A model generated the notes under the pieces. The model ran no database searches. It saw nothing but the letters and a program-made list of their open reading frames with translations, and was not told the DNA's origin. The translations under genes and the position numbers were made by a program. This document shows, in pieces, positions 37,081 through 50,345 of a stretch of DNA of 64,000 nucleotides. The DNA is from Chaetorhynchus papuensis (lineage: Eukaryota; Chordata; Aves; Passeriformes; Rhipiduridae), in contig VWYX01000405.1 of the NCBI GenBank assembly GCA_013396525.1, positions 361,083 through 425,082 on the forward strand. The letters run 5' to 3'. The stretch's first letter is position 1. Each line of letters begins with the position of its first letter.

Positions 37081-38826
37081 AGAGACGATCTTACACGGTT
37101 TTCTTAGTAAAATAATCTTACTAGTATGCATGCAGACAAACCGTGTATCATGGGAACCACACAAGTGGTGTGACATCACTTGAAGCTGGACTCTGTCCAG
37201 GCTCCACGTGCTCATGTCTTGAAATCTTAGGTGTGAAAAAAAATAATCCCTTGTCAAAAATTAAGAGTATTTGAAAATTCATAAACATACTTCACTCAGT
37301 GACCCAAGATACCATTATCTGCAATCGCTATTGTTGTTACCTTCAGGAGATACCCCTGTGTCTACAAATGAACAGGAAAAGAAAATTAAAATTTGCTTCT
37401 ATGTTCTTGGTCAACTCTCAATATAACACAGCAATCATGACCACGTGCAAGCCATCACACCCGCTTTAGGGTTATGTGAAAATAGTAAACAACTTTTTCT
37501 CATCTATCAAATTAATTTGAGAGGGGACGTTTCACTTTGCCAGATGTGCATACACAGGCGTATCGAAGCAAGGTCTCAGTTTTCTTCATAACTTTCACTT
37601 TAAAGGAAGTTTGCAATTTTTCTGGCTATTAAAATTTACTCTTGTAAAGAGAGGTTGCCTGCTCAGTTGTAATTTTTAAGTTCTTTATAGAGGACAAAAA
37701 GCGCTTGTCAGCAACAAAGTACTACTTCCAAGTATTTTAGCATGTACTAAAACTATTTATGATACAGCTTCTAAATTAGAGAAATTTGATCGTGTACGTG
37801 CTCAGGTTTCCAGCATCAATGAAAGATTACCTGACAACAAAGAACCAATGACAACTGATTTGCTCATAAACAGAACTTTTATCTAAAAACACCCCGGGGC
37901 AAAGCAGAAGAAAAATGAAAAAGAATTGCTAAGCACAATCATGTGCAATTAATTGACTCCAAGTCTTATTTTCAGGAATAAAATCTGTGGTTCTGATACT
38001 TTCTTTTTGGGCTGGGGGAAGAAAAAGAAAAAAATACATTTTCAAAAGTTTACAGATTCTGCAGAAATTAAAAAGTTTGGGGGAGAGAAAAAGAAAAATA
38101 TCTAGCTGAGTGAGGAATATCATGTAGTTAAATAATACTGGATTATGTGTTTGCATACTTCAGAAATCTTGCTAAGAAATAGTATAAATAATGTAACATT
38201 TTATCTTAAAATCCCATATTTTTGAGCTTCTTTAGAACTTGTTGAGTTTCCTTCATCCATTTCTACATCAAATGAAAAAAATATTTTTTCTTGTATGAAC
38301 AGACTGGGAAGATTGTAGAAGCCCATTAAATATAATTTCTGCTAAGGCTGAGATTTAAATTAATTTCAATTATACGCATAAAGAGTTAAGAACTGAAATT
38401 CAGAATGAAATGATGCATTGAAATACATTGAAACTAGTAATATTCACCAGTTAATACTAAGTCAAAGCTACAAATAATTGAGAGGATTGAGGATTATAAG
38501 AATTGTGTGTATTTATACACAGGAGAAAAAAATACATTCACTGGTAAGGGAAATGGTGATTTTCTTCAGTATCCTTTAGAATAAAACATTTTTCTATAGT
38601 TAATATTGTTGTTGTTGAAAGATGGTTTTCAAGTAAAAGGGAGAAAGTAGTATGGCTGGGGACTATTTTAGTTTTCATAACAGCATTATGTGTATAGCTG
38701 TTACTTTCTTGTAGATATCATTAAAGAACATTTGCAAAGGTTCTCTGTGCACTCTCGCCAGCCAAATATCAAGTAGATCACCAAAAGCTTAAAATACCTT
38801 TTTTAAAGTAGCCAGCAAATTTATTT

Positions 38827-38856
38827 AAACTTTATTATACTAAACTTTATTATGCT
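38827..38856. repeat. 15-base tandem duplication
   Basis: AAACTTTATTATACT is followed by AAACTTTATTATGCT, 14 of 15 bases identical. Confidence 0.92.
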
Positions 38857-39264
38857 AAGCAGGGCAGAAGCAGGAACTTAACTGAGGAAGGAGAACAACA
38901 TTTTATTCCCCATTCACACCCATCTCCCCAGCTACAAACGTAGCACACATTCATACCACAGATCTCTATTTCCTCTGAACTCCTGATGTTAGACCTTCCA
39001 CAATTCCAGCAAGCAGCGTTGTTCAGGCTCTCAGTATGCCAATTGCAGAACATTATAGAGAAGCTAAAATGCAATGTAAAACCATGAAATGTGTTTTTCA
39101 TCTTTCAGATCTGTACTAGGCTCACCACTGATATGAGGAAAAGCATGAAAAGAGGTCCATACTCCCCCACCTTATTCATTTTCAGGCCGAGCCTAGCCTT
39201 GTAAACCAGAGATAGTGCAGTGTCCTGTTATAAAAAATATACTGAAACAAATAAACCAACTGGG

Positions 39265-39280
39265 AAAAAAAAAAAAAAAA
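39265..39280. repeat. poly-A tract (16)
   Basis: This is an uninterrupted A run. The sequence to its left has no recognisable gene or SINE body, so a processed pseudogene is not supported. Confidence 0.92.
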
Positions 39281-41367
39281 TCTGTGGTATACATTATAAC
39301 ATTTCCTTCACGGGCCTTCAGGATCTGATTTTACCTGCTTTCCTATCCGGCATGCCCACATAGAAGCTTTCAGGAAGACAGGGAAGGCCATTTCTGTGCT
39401 AGTCTGCTACTTGGGGAAACTAGAAACAAAATCTGTAGCAACGCCAGACCACCAGTAACTTTCACTTAGAGAAACCAACAAACAAATGCAAGGTCAGCTG
39501 TAAAAAAAAAGTGTTTCTTCTAAATAGAAATGTATTTTTTTCTGTGTAGGAATAAATGACTGAATGAGAAAATAATGTGAAATATGTCAACAACATGAAG
39601 TATGTTTACCAGCCAGATCTTACCCACAGAAGGTATGGTGTGTGTCAGTTAAAAATCAACTCTTCATTTCCAATCCACAGGGATTTTATTTTATTTTCTT
39701 ACTCTGTGCTGAATACTTTAGAATTGGAAATCATCCAGTTATAACGACAATGTTCCTAAAACTGCTAAGGATTTCAAATAGAGAAACACGTAACTCACCC
39801 AATTGCAGTCTGGAAACCTTACTCTGTTTTAAAGAACAAGTACATTGAGTTGTGTCTCCCTATTCTTCATATTTAAAGGGAAATGGAGAACTTGCAATGT
39901 ATTTGAGTTACTGAACAAGTAATCAAAATCCCTGGCAATATCTGACTGACCATCAGGATCTCCTTACAAAGAGAAAAATGACGACAACAACAATCTTTAA
40001 ATATAACCACACTAATATAATCCTCTTCAATCTGGATATAAAATTGTCATAAGCTAACAGAGTTAGCATGAGTTTACCATGTTTTCAGGAGTATGACAGA
40101 TGATATGTATTTTCAAATTCACATGGATAGGGACTAGAAAAGAGAGCCCAGAATTACAGATGCTAAAGCAATAAGATTAAATTAGATACTGTCATATATA
40201 AAAAACAAATCTATCAAAAACCTCATGCACATGCATTTTGAATTGAAGCAAATGTTTTATGGTTTATGAGGCAACTGAAATGGAATTAATGATAACAGAA
40301 CTAAATATCCACATCTGAGGTAATCACCCAAGGCACCTTTTGCAACGAATGAAAAACAAGTTTATCTAGCATAAGATTCATTTCTACCTAAAGAAGCCAG
40401 CCAGAATAGACAAATGAATTATGCCCTAAAATGGACATCTTTCTCTTAAATGTTAACCATTTCCAATGCAGATGTGCATACCATAAATATCTAAAGCTAG
40501 ACAAGATAAACTCCAGCCGAAATGACCAGTTAAGACAACTATAAAAATCCACTATATTGAGAAAATTTGGTCAGATTACTCCTCAGTCTATACAATGGTG
40601 CTTTAAAAGGAATTAGTCTGAGAGTCCTTACTGCTTTCACTTCTCCTTGAGAATGAATTTGTGATACACAAACCTTTGACTAAGTGTCTTATGTGTCAGT
40701 GTTTTAAAACTGCTGAAGTTCCAAACTACCATCTAGCTTCCACTTTAAAATTGCTGTAAATTAAACAACAGTTCTTAAATTGTCTCTAAGTGGCTATAAT
40801 TAAGTCTTCACTCCTAATGATGTTGTCCATTCCAAGGACAAATTCAACATGGTAAGAGGTGTAGGAAAGGAGAATTATAACAAAATCCTATGGCTTGGCA
40901 TACAGCCATGTGTAAAGGGCATACATTAGCACTTCTACAGTTTCTGCAGGAGTTGCTGGAAAAGAATCAGTCTGGAGAGGATCTGGATGACACACAGTAA
41001 AAGACACAACCACCTCTTCTTATTTTGCCATATCCCTTTAATTATTTTTTATCTTGTATATAAATGTTTACTTTGTCAGAGGAAGCTTAACTAAATTCTC
41101 TCTAATATACTTCTTTCTCAGGGTACAGCTATGCTAATAGACCAAAGATAGACAGTATTAAGGTGTAAGACCAAAAACAGTTATCAACACATTCCCTAAG
41201 ATTTCTCTACTTTACTTGGAACTTTTTATCCTTAAACCTTGTTAGATGATTTATCATAGAGGACTCTGCAAAGATTCCTCTTTTTAACATGCTCAGGCTG
41301 ACAGCAGATTATAACAATGGATAGGACAGTGAGTTTTAACAGTGTGTGTAAACGGAATATACTATTC

Positions 41368-42102
41368 TGAGACAATGTTGCCCCAAACCAGAGACCCCTA
41401 AAGAGGAAATTACCAATTACAAGCTTTGCATGAAATTGCCACCCCTTAGATTAAACAATAATCAGATAATTGCAAGGGACTCTTGAGAAAAGGAATCATT
41501 TTGACTGGAAGAATAAAGAGGCATGACATTTTGTGATGGGGCAGACACCTTGGAACAGAGAAGTAGCGGAGCAGCACTCCAAGTCCAGTGTGACACTGCC
41601 TCAAGGCATCTCATCATTGTCCTGACCTCCTCCTGGGTCTAATGGGGTCTCTGCCCCATTTGACAGCACAGGCAGCTGCACTCCAGCTGAGTCGTGGCAC
41701 AACAAGGGGGCCACATGCTGGGGAGCTCACCTTGAACTACCTGTGTGATCCAATGGACCTTTTGCACCAGCTGTGGGTTCTAGGGAGAAGCACAGGTACA
41801 GATCACACACAAAGCCAGAACACTCACATGCCCAGGAGAAACAAGTTTGGCTGTGCCCATCAGCACATAGCTCCGTGTGTGCAGTCAGAGCTTCCTGGGG
41901 TTATTGGAGGGCACTTGGAGATGTGTAGGGGTACACTCACACTTTGTACGTGTACAGTATTATTCTTTATCTCTTGTATTGCTGGTATTGATGCCAAATA
42001 TATAGTTTATCCAATGGGCCTATTAATCACACAGAATTCAAAAATCAATAAACCACTTTGATTTGGTTTAACCCAAGTGAGCACAGCAGTTCTTTCCTGC
42101 CA
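41368..42102 (+). mobile_element. candidate solo LTR (or terminal non-coding exon)
   Basis: This block is clearly GC-richer than its surroundings, especially 41520-41960. A TATATA word lies at about 41998, followed by an AATAAA polyadenylation signal at 42047-42052, the spacing expected of a short R region in an endogenous retrovirus LTR. A possible boundary pair is TG at 41368 and CA at 42101-42102, flanked by TATTC on the left and TATTT on the right (4 of 5 bases, a possible decayed target duplication). No gag, pol or env remnant and no primer-binding site are visible beside it. A 139-codon frame (41642-42061), the longest N-free frame in the window, lies inside. It has no recognisable domain and ends just after the AATAAA. 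The alternative is the last exon of an unannotated long non-coding RNA. Boundaries are inference. Confidence 0.38.
42047..42052 (+). promoter_or_regulatory. AATAAA polyadenylation-type signal
   Basis: A canonical AATAAA lies at the right-hand end of the GC-richer block, followed by a T/G-richer stretch (ctttgatttggttt, 42056-42069), as expected downstream of a cleavage site. Many AATAAA words exist in this AT-rich window. The context makes this one the most credible. Confidence 0.4.
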
Positions 42103-42901
42103 TATTTGTTGCACTTAAAGTTTAGAAAAATTACATCTATGATAAAAACATCTAAATAATTCCCACCTATCACCTACTTAACTTATGCCCAATTAGGTCA
42201 CACAGGACTAAGGATTTGTAAACTAGATCTTATCTTAGATCACCTACATGCAGCTTGCTGAAGATTTTATTTAGATACTGATTCAAAAATCTTCCAAGAA
42301 ACTGAGAGAACTTCTATTGGGCAGCAGTACCAAGCAAGTAATAAACCAATTTATTGTACTTCATGGCGCTGAAGTGTGCGAATATTTTTTGTTTATATAT
42401 TTACATGTATATTTTAAGGTAAATAATTTTTCTCCCTGAAAGGCTGGCAAAATCAGGAACGCACACAATAGCAAAAGTCATTGCTGTGGCAGTCAACAGT
42501 CTAACGAGGTACCTCAGACTCACTTTGAGTTGAGTAACAGAGGGCTTCTGAGATAACACAATCTGGGTTTTTTTTGGTTTTTTTTCTTTCTTCTCCACAT
42601 GATCCTTGTACTTACATTTTTGCAGAACCTAACAATTGCAACCGTGCTGGTGATTTTTAAGATGGCTTCTCATCTAAGTTAAACTCTGCTTGATGTTATG
42701 GAGAAATTATGATTTTAAGGATAAAAAGAGATATCAAACATGAAAGTAATAGAATATGTTAGTGCTCTAATTAAAAAAAAAAAAATCTAAGAATAGCAAT
42801 GCTATTGTTTTCACCTTATAAATGTGTGTGCCTTTTTCTTTCATCAGACTCAAAGCCAAAATCCTCCTTCCAAAACTTCTTCATTAATATCAAAAAAAAA
42901 A
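42103..42901. other. intergenic DNA up to the assembly gap
   Basis: AT-rich, with A runs at about 42774-42785 and directly before the gap. No gene was seen. Confidence 0.65.
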
Positions 42902-43609
42902 NNNNNNNNNNNNNNNNNNNNNNNNNNNNNNNNNNNNNNNNNNNNNNNNNNNNNNNNNNNNNNNNNNNNNNNNNNNNNNNNNNNNNNNNNNNNNNNNNNN
43001 NNNNNNNNNNNNNNNNNNNNNNNNNNNNNNNNNNNNNNNNNNNNNNNNNNNNNNNNNNNNNNNNNNNNNNNNNNNNNNNNNNNNNNNNNNNNNNNNNNNN
43101 NNNNNNNNNNNNNNNNNNNNNNNNNNNNNNNNNNNNNNNNNNNNNNNNNNNNNNNNNNNNNNNNNNNNNNNNNNNNNNNNNNNNNNNNNNNNNNNNNNNN
43201 NNNNNNNNNNNNNNNNNNNNNNNNNNNNNNNNNNNNNNNNNNNNNNNNNNNNNNNNNNNNNNNNNNNNNNNNNNNNNNNNNNNNNNNNNNNNNNNNNNNN
43301 NNNNNNNNNNNNNNNNNNNNNNNNNNNNNNNNNNNNNNNNNNNNNNNNNNNNNNNNNNNNNNNNNNNNNNNNNNNNNNNNNNNNNNNNNNNNNNNNNNNN
43401 NNNNNNNNNNNNNNNNNNNNNNNNNNNNNNNNNNNNNNNNNNNNNNNNNNNNNNNNNNNNNNNNNNNNNNNNNNNNNNNNNNNNNNNNNNNNNNNNNNNN
43501 NNNNNNNNNNNNNNNNNNNNNNNNNNNNNNNNNNNNNNNNNNNNNNNNNNNNNNNNNNNNNNNNNNNNNNNNNNNNNNNNNNNNNNNNNNNNNNNNNNNN
43601 NNNNNNNNN
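42902..43609. other. assembly gap (708 N)
   Basis: This is an unbroken run of N. The left edge is an A run (ten A from 42892) and the right edge resumes with 'agagggtgag'. The non-round length suggests an estimated gap size. Any open frame running through it (42799-43638 on either strand) is an artefact of reading N as codons. Confidence 0.99.
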
Positions 43610-43839
43610 AGAGGGTGAGTAGAGTCACTGCAGTGTAATCAGAGAAAGGCTATCTAAAACCAGAGAAGCTGCTATGTTATTTCAGTCCCCTTTCTTCTAC
43701 TAGCTATTTTCAAGCCTGCATTTGACTTTCTAACACTAATTGGAGTATTGACTGACCATATAAATGCTTGCCCTCATTGTTCTACTCTCACAAATTAACT
43801 AGTGAGTGCCTCCAGTTATCTAAATAAGGTGCTGATTGA
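43610..43839. other. intergenic DNA right of the gap
   Basis: Nothing recognisable. Confidence 0.6.
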
Positions 43840-44060
43840 TCGTGTGGAAATAATTAATCAAGCCAGAACTGATATGATCTCCAGCCATGTCAGAACTTTC
43901 TTTTCTCATTATGCTTACCTTGTGCAGAATTTAAATTTACAGCCTGTGGCAAAAGGTAATGTTTTTTGAGAGGTTTCTACAAGTCAAATTACAAGGAGGA
44001 AGTCAGATTTCATTGTAATAAGACTTTAAATGAGTCCAATTACATTTCAGTTCAAACAGT
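43840..44060. other. candidate conserved non-coding block
   Basis: This segment carries ATAATTAATCA (43849-43859), a homeodomain-type site cluster, in repeat-free, non-coding sequence. It is flagged by appearance only. Confidence 0.2.
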
Positions 44061-47000
44061 CTTGTTTCAAATATTGTTCTGCCTGTCTGGCAGCATTTAA
44101 TAGAAGCCAACATAGAGTTTAGGGCACTGGGGAATAATATGCCAACTTTCCTACTTGAATCAGGGGAAGCAGGCGTCCTTAGTGGACAGGCACTTAAATG
44201 CATGTAATGCAGACCCTGAGATGCTGTTACAACTGTATTTCTCCTTAACGACAAGTACACACAGTAAGCAATACAATGCCTTTTGCTGCAGCAACTCATT
44301 TATCATGAACAAGCTTACTGTCCTTCACCCTTCACCCTCCCCATGTACACGTGCTTAAAAAAAGAAGAAAGATCTTTTTAACTGGAAAACCAGGAGCAGC
44401 ATACACTAACTTTGTTCAGCAAAGTATGTTACACTCTCAGTGAGCATAAAACGTCCCCAGACGTCTGCTCAGTATCTTAACAAGAAAAGCACAGCCGAAG
44501 TGATCTTCTAAATCATCAAATCCAGACTACTGCACTGACAAACAGGCGCTACCCGCTAGTCTTTTTTGACACACTGTCTCAGTCCTGGCTGGCACTTCAG
44601 CACAGATGTTCTCACAGAGAACTGGAGTTACCTAGCTTCTCCTCTCGGCACACTAGCAATGAGACAAGAGGAGAAAGCTTTTAACAAAGCTGTCATAATC
44701 TTATGACAACACAAGGAGGCTGAGTGCTAACCCAGCAACTCCCGCAGCATAGAAGCGTGCCTCTATTCCCCAGCAGTTATACCAGAAGTCTAAAGGCACA
44801 AGATCCCAACCTAGACTAACATTAGATATTTGCCCAGACAGTGCAGAATTTCTGCTACTCCCAGAAACACACCACGGCTGATGAAAGCAAAACAGAAAAC
44901 CAACATTGGATTCGTAATTAAGGATAGTTCCTAAATGTGCATACTTCAGCAAGTATGAAAAATTCCCTTGGATAAGCTTGGTTGTGAATCCAGGCCCTAG
45001 AGCATTTTCTATTTCAGAGGTGGCAGAAACAAAGGCTGTTTTAAGTGCACATGAATCAGCTTTAAGCTGATTTTTGCATTGTTAAAATAGCACAATTCAC
45101 AGCTTTCCCCCAGCCTACAACAGAAAATTTATGCTTTTACTCTTTGCAGAAAGCATGTATTTGTAGTAAGGAAGAAAAAGCTGGATTCTGCACATTCAGA
45201 TATATTCCTACATGAATATATCTGCAAAGTGTTCAACACTAAAACAGAATTACAGCAAGGAATTGTCACACACAACATTTGAAAGCAACGCACTTAGTTT
45301 GCAATAATATATCTTTAATAGCCCTTTCAGATCTTCACCAAAAGGAGCAGAACACAAATCTGCAACATTGCCCAACTGGGAAAACAAATGGTCATCTTGT
45401 TTCACTCATAAATGAGCATTGCTGGCAGTGAACCATTATGGGGAAATTTATTACCTTATTTCCAGTGGTAGACCATTATCAAATGATACCAGATGCTCAT
45501 CTCAATTGTCAATGTCATATTTGAAGACTCTAATGATGCCAGCTAGCTTTCTACATAACAGAAAAATAAGGTTTCTTCACCTCAAAGCTGCCTATCCCAG
45601 TATGCACTCGAGTTTTGCAAGCAGGTTCATTTCCATTCTGAATGCACAATTTTCACCAAATAGATCACCACTTACTGGAGGGTTTATTGCCTACTGCAGA
45701 AGATTGTCCTGGTAGCTCTCCATAGCTTAATTCTCAAGAGGAGATAAAGATCTGAAATGCAACTCCACTAGTTAGACTAGTGTACTACCAGTACAAAGTT
45801 TGTCACTGATGTATTGTTTTATATTTTAATCATGGTACAGAATTTAAATCAAGTATGTTTAAGGAAAACTAGTAAACAAAGAAAAAGCCCTCAGAAGCGT
45901 ATTAAAATATTTATGTACTTATTTAAAACAAGCTTATTCTGAACACAGTATATCTACTTTACATACATACAGATATATGATATAGGCAAGGCTTCCAATG
46001 CCACAGTTGCAAGTTATGGCTTAGATTTAAGAACAGCTAATCAATTTTGGCCTCTGTTTGCAGTTTGAATGGCGTTTTAAACCAGGCTTGAGTAAAGTGA
46101 AAATGCCTAGCACCTTTGAAAACCATGCAGTGTGTTTATGTAAGTGGTTCAAGCCATGAGTCAGAATGTTGAATGACCATTTGGTATCATAAATAATTAA
46201 AGGAATGCCATGAAATTATTTAATACAAATGGATTTTTGAAAGTGAATCACTAAGTGCATATGAGTTCCTTGCTAGGAGATCTCACTACTTCAATCACTG
46301 AATTCAAATACCATTATTGAGATCCTGCTGGGAGAGAAGCATAGGTACTTTCTGGATAGCCTGTTTATTTGCTTCCATCTCCATTCTTGCTGTGTAAGTG
46401 TTCCTTGCGCTGTAGAAAATATGCAACTACTCAAAAGGTGGCTAGAAATAATGGGCTGAAAAGGTTTCTTAAAGTTGGATTTGAAATTGCAACTGACTCC
46501 ACATCAGACAACTAAATATTTTATCCACATTAGAATAAAATTTAATTCACAATTCATTTACAGGCCAAGCCTAAATCCAAGCCTATTAATAGAGGTTTTG
46601 ATAAACATGCTTCAGATTTTATCTGGAAGTGTTGCGCTTCCATGGAGCAGGTCCATTTTAAATTCAGAGCACCCACTCCTGCCCAGGCACAAGACATCCC
46701 AGTGTCTCACTGCTCTTAGAGGAACCTCAGCCACATGCAGAGGGATTCGTACTTTAAAGTAAAGACCTCTTTAATAGCCATTATATTAACCCTATTTTAA
46801 TCAAGGGTTTGCAAGGACTTCCATTCTTGTCAGGGCATTATTACTCATAAATAATCACTCTGGGATAAACAGAGCACTCAGTATTTTAGAACTGAAGGTC
46901 ATATATTAATAGCATCCAAAATTAAACTAACAAAAATCTTCCAGAATTTTGAAGACCTAATTGTATTAAATGATGAAAATATGAGCAGTTCAAAACTGCT

Positions 47001-49861
47001 TATATTCCACTGTTGTCTTCTACTACAAGAGACCACAATTTTCACCACATATGATTTCTTTAAACTGCAATTATATTTTATTTTTAAAAATTTCCTGGAT
47101 CCAGAAATTGACATCATCTCTTTTGTTATGGGGACAACATTTCAAGAACATCAGTGGCTACAAGAACAGTCAGGTACAATCACGTTCCACTGCTTTCATA
47201 AGAAAACCCCAACTCATTTCACAACACCTGGCACAGACATTAATATTCAGGTTAGGTGATTCAAGCTAGTGTTGCATGGCAAGCAGTTTATATGTGTTCT
47301 TTAAAGCCAGAATTTATAAGTGTTCTGTATTTGAATGACCATGCTCATGACTTCCTGAGTGGCCTACAGCAACCTATAAACAACAGAATTACAGAACAAC
47401 AGTCTGCAGAATAATTCATCATGTACTGGGTAGAAATACATTTTAAGAGTCCAGCTGTGCCAACAAGACAGCAGCACGCATACAAATACTCTTGCTTCCA
47501 GTCCCATGGTATGTGCATAATTGTTTGGGAAGCACCCAGCTAGCCTGGACATTCAGAAAACATATTTGTTATATTAGCTAGGAACTAGTGATCCTCCTAG
47601 GCTGTCTAGATACAAGCCATATTTATATACAACAAACTCTCTTTTGTCCTTTTCCTTAGCATATTGAGTTATTTTGACTTGGGGCATCCAGGAAAGCAAA
47701 GAACACTGGTTGTGCATGTGAGGACACACAGCTGCTAAAGTATGCTTTACTCTCTCTGATTCCATTAGGTTCATGTGGTTTCTGTTTTTTTGCCAGGAGC
47801 TCACTGTCCAGGATTATGTATGAGTGCTAAAAAAAATTCTGTAAGGATAGCCTGTGGTAGTCACTTGGACAGAGATTCTACTAACATAAAAATATGAAGA
47901 ACTCATATAAAAGAGTTGCTTACAGATGCCCTAAAGATAATGCCAATGTGACATATGGACAAACAGAAACAGGAATGACAGAAAAAATTGAAGTTTTTAT
48001 CAGTAGATGCAGACAGAGTAGAAAGCATTGCTAATAAAAAGAAAACTATTTTTTAGATTTGAAATATTACACAATTCTACTCTTTCTCTCAGAAGCTGGT
48101 AAAGAAGCAGGTAAAACAATAGCCCGGAAACCCAGTAATTCACTGTCCTTATATATATAATACAGGCTCTGTAGGAGGGAATTAAGACTGCAAAATGACA
48201 TTAACCAAGATTAATTTGTTTTACCCTGGTGAAACCATTTGCAGGAAATAAATTAGAGATAACTTAGGTGATTACATAATGTGATGTTGTAGACTAAGCA
48301 AGTATCTAGAAGGAAACCTAACAGTAATATATTGCTTACTGAATATTTTAAAATTATTTATTATGAAATAACCATAAATAAATATTTTTTATTTAAGTAT
48401 TTAAATAACTAAATCTGTATGTCTGAACAGACTTTTTCTGCTCTCCCAATCTTACATGCTAACTGATCAAATTCTTTCATATTTTGTTGTTTTGTCTCAG
48501 AAAAAGTAGTGAGAATTCATTAATTCATAATAATACTGATAAAAGTAACTAAAATGTTAATTAAACCAACATTAACAAAAAATGATAAGTTCTTGCACCA
48601 TTGAGACTATATGCTACAAAAAGCCCATTCAGTTTAGAGGATACAAACAAACATTTATGGTGAAAAAAATAATAGCACATTTGTACATCAATTGCATAGG
48701 TAAAAATGACAAATCTATTCATGTACTGAGTACATGATATGGATGCAAAGAACTGTTTGCAAATAAGCTTTAAATAATGCTTTTGCAAAACATCATCAAA
48801 CACATTACACTGTGTTAATGTTATTTGCTTTCAAGGGTGTTATATTTTATTATTTGGAAAAAAGAAACAACAAACAAACAATAAAAAAAACACCCAAAAT
48901 GAGATGGTTTTATGAAAAATTGAATCCTAAAAAGAAAAAAAAGTTTTGAAGAAAAAGTATCAAACCAAAATATTGTTATATTTCCAAAATAAAGTTAGAA
49001 CTCAAACAGGATTCGAAAGATTATAAAAATAGTCAGGCTGAAATAAGTTGGAAAAATAATAATAGAACTATATCACAAAAGACAGGCTGAAACTACAGCA
49101 CTGAAGCAAGAGAAGATATCTGTCAAAAAGCAGCATGGAGTCCAAACTACTAGGGGAATGTAAAGATCATTGACATACCAGTCTTGAATTATATGAAATG
49201 CTTTCCTGCCTAACCCATGTTTGGGCCCATCTATGCAAATCACATTCTAGACACAGATAAACATCCAGGAGGACTTAAAACCATTTGACAGCAAATAAGA
49301 CCTTGATTCTTTCATTGATATTAAAAAGAAGCTACAATAAAAAACTGAGGAAAAAATCCAAGCTAGAGCAGAAACAAATGTGAGATTCTTTTTTGTCTGG
49401 ATGCCATGTATATTTCCCTTCAAAACACAACAATTCAGGTTTTTTTTGTTCCACAGGCACCAAATGTTGCTTTGAATTTATTCTTCAGCAACACAGAGGG
49501 ACCAAATTAAGGTTGCTTGTTCATGTTCCCCTGTAACTTGAGGCAGAGCTGCTGGACAATCCCGTCAGTCCATCTCACTGCAGCCAGCACCAGCTGTCAA
49601 CAGCTGGCTAAATAAAGGTCTGATCTAGACAAATCATTGCTTTCCTGTTGCATGTATGGTCATTGTCTTGGGTTTTGCATCTCTGCTTGAAAGCTAATCA
49701 TCTCCTGACTCATTGTGAACTCAAAGGCCCATCCATGGTACTGCACGTCACGGCTGTCTCTGCTACTGATTGACATGTTTCCCATTCCTGAACAAGGGAT
49801 ATTAAAAAATCTGAATATTTTGGGCTGAAAACTGTTGTCTGGTTGGTTTGAGATTTTCTTC

Positions 49862-49875
49862 TTTTTTTTTTTTTT
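49862..49875. repeat. poly-T tract (14)
   Basis: This is a simple homopolymer run. Confidence 0.9.
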
Positions 49876-50282
49876 GGGAAGAGTAAATGAATAAGCTTTC
49901 AGAAAAAAGGTGCTCTGATCTCAAGCTTTAATCTAATTCAATTAATTGAAAACTCTGTCTATTTATTTCCCATTTACAACATACTGAACTGAATTAATTT
50001 TGGTGAATTCTTTTTATATGTGAAGGAAATAAATCTAGAAATGGTGGAGTTAAAATTTTTACTCAAGCAGCAAAGATTTAAGTCCAGTTTCCCAATTGCC
50101 AAAGACTTCCTTTGTAATAACTTGCAACACATTTCATCTCACACTGTCCCAATTCTCACTCCTTTGCTGGTTTAACATATCCTTTTCTTTTGCTATTGGC
50201 ATGGTGGCTCCTTAACAATAGAGGCTTTTCAGAACAAAAACCACCCTGTTTCTGGGGTGATATGAGGATTATTCTTAGAGTT

Positions 50283-50345
50283 ACTGTATATATATACATT
50301 GCTTTATGCATATGTGTGTGTAGGTGTATATGTGAATATATCTCC
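50283..50345. repeat. TA/TG low-complexity sequence
   Basis: A (TA)n run is followed by imperfect TG and TATA words. It is a degenerate dinucleotide repeat. Opposing frames here owe their His/Ile-rich character to it. Confidence 0.8.

Larger units (their letters stand above)
37081..41367. other. intergenic DNA, no gene seen
   Basis: AT-rich with no identifiable gene. It contains a 15-base tandem duplication (38827-38856) and an A16 run (39265-39280). Confidence 0.65.

Noticed and set aside
41642..42061. 139-codon frame as a protein-coding gene
   Set aside because: No recognisable domain, no splice or start context, and it lies in a block better explained as an LTR or a non-coding exon.
42799..43638. 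Long open frames on both strands across the N run
   Set aside because: They exist only because N codons contain no stops. Real sequence contributes fewer than 45 codons in each.
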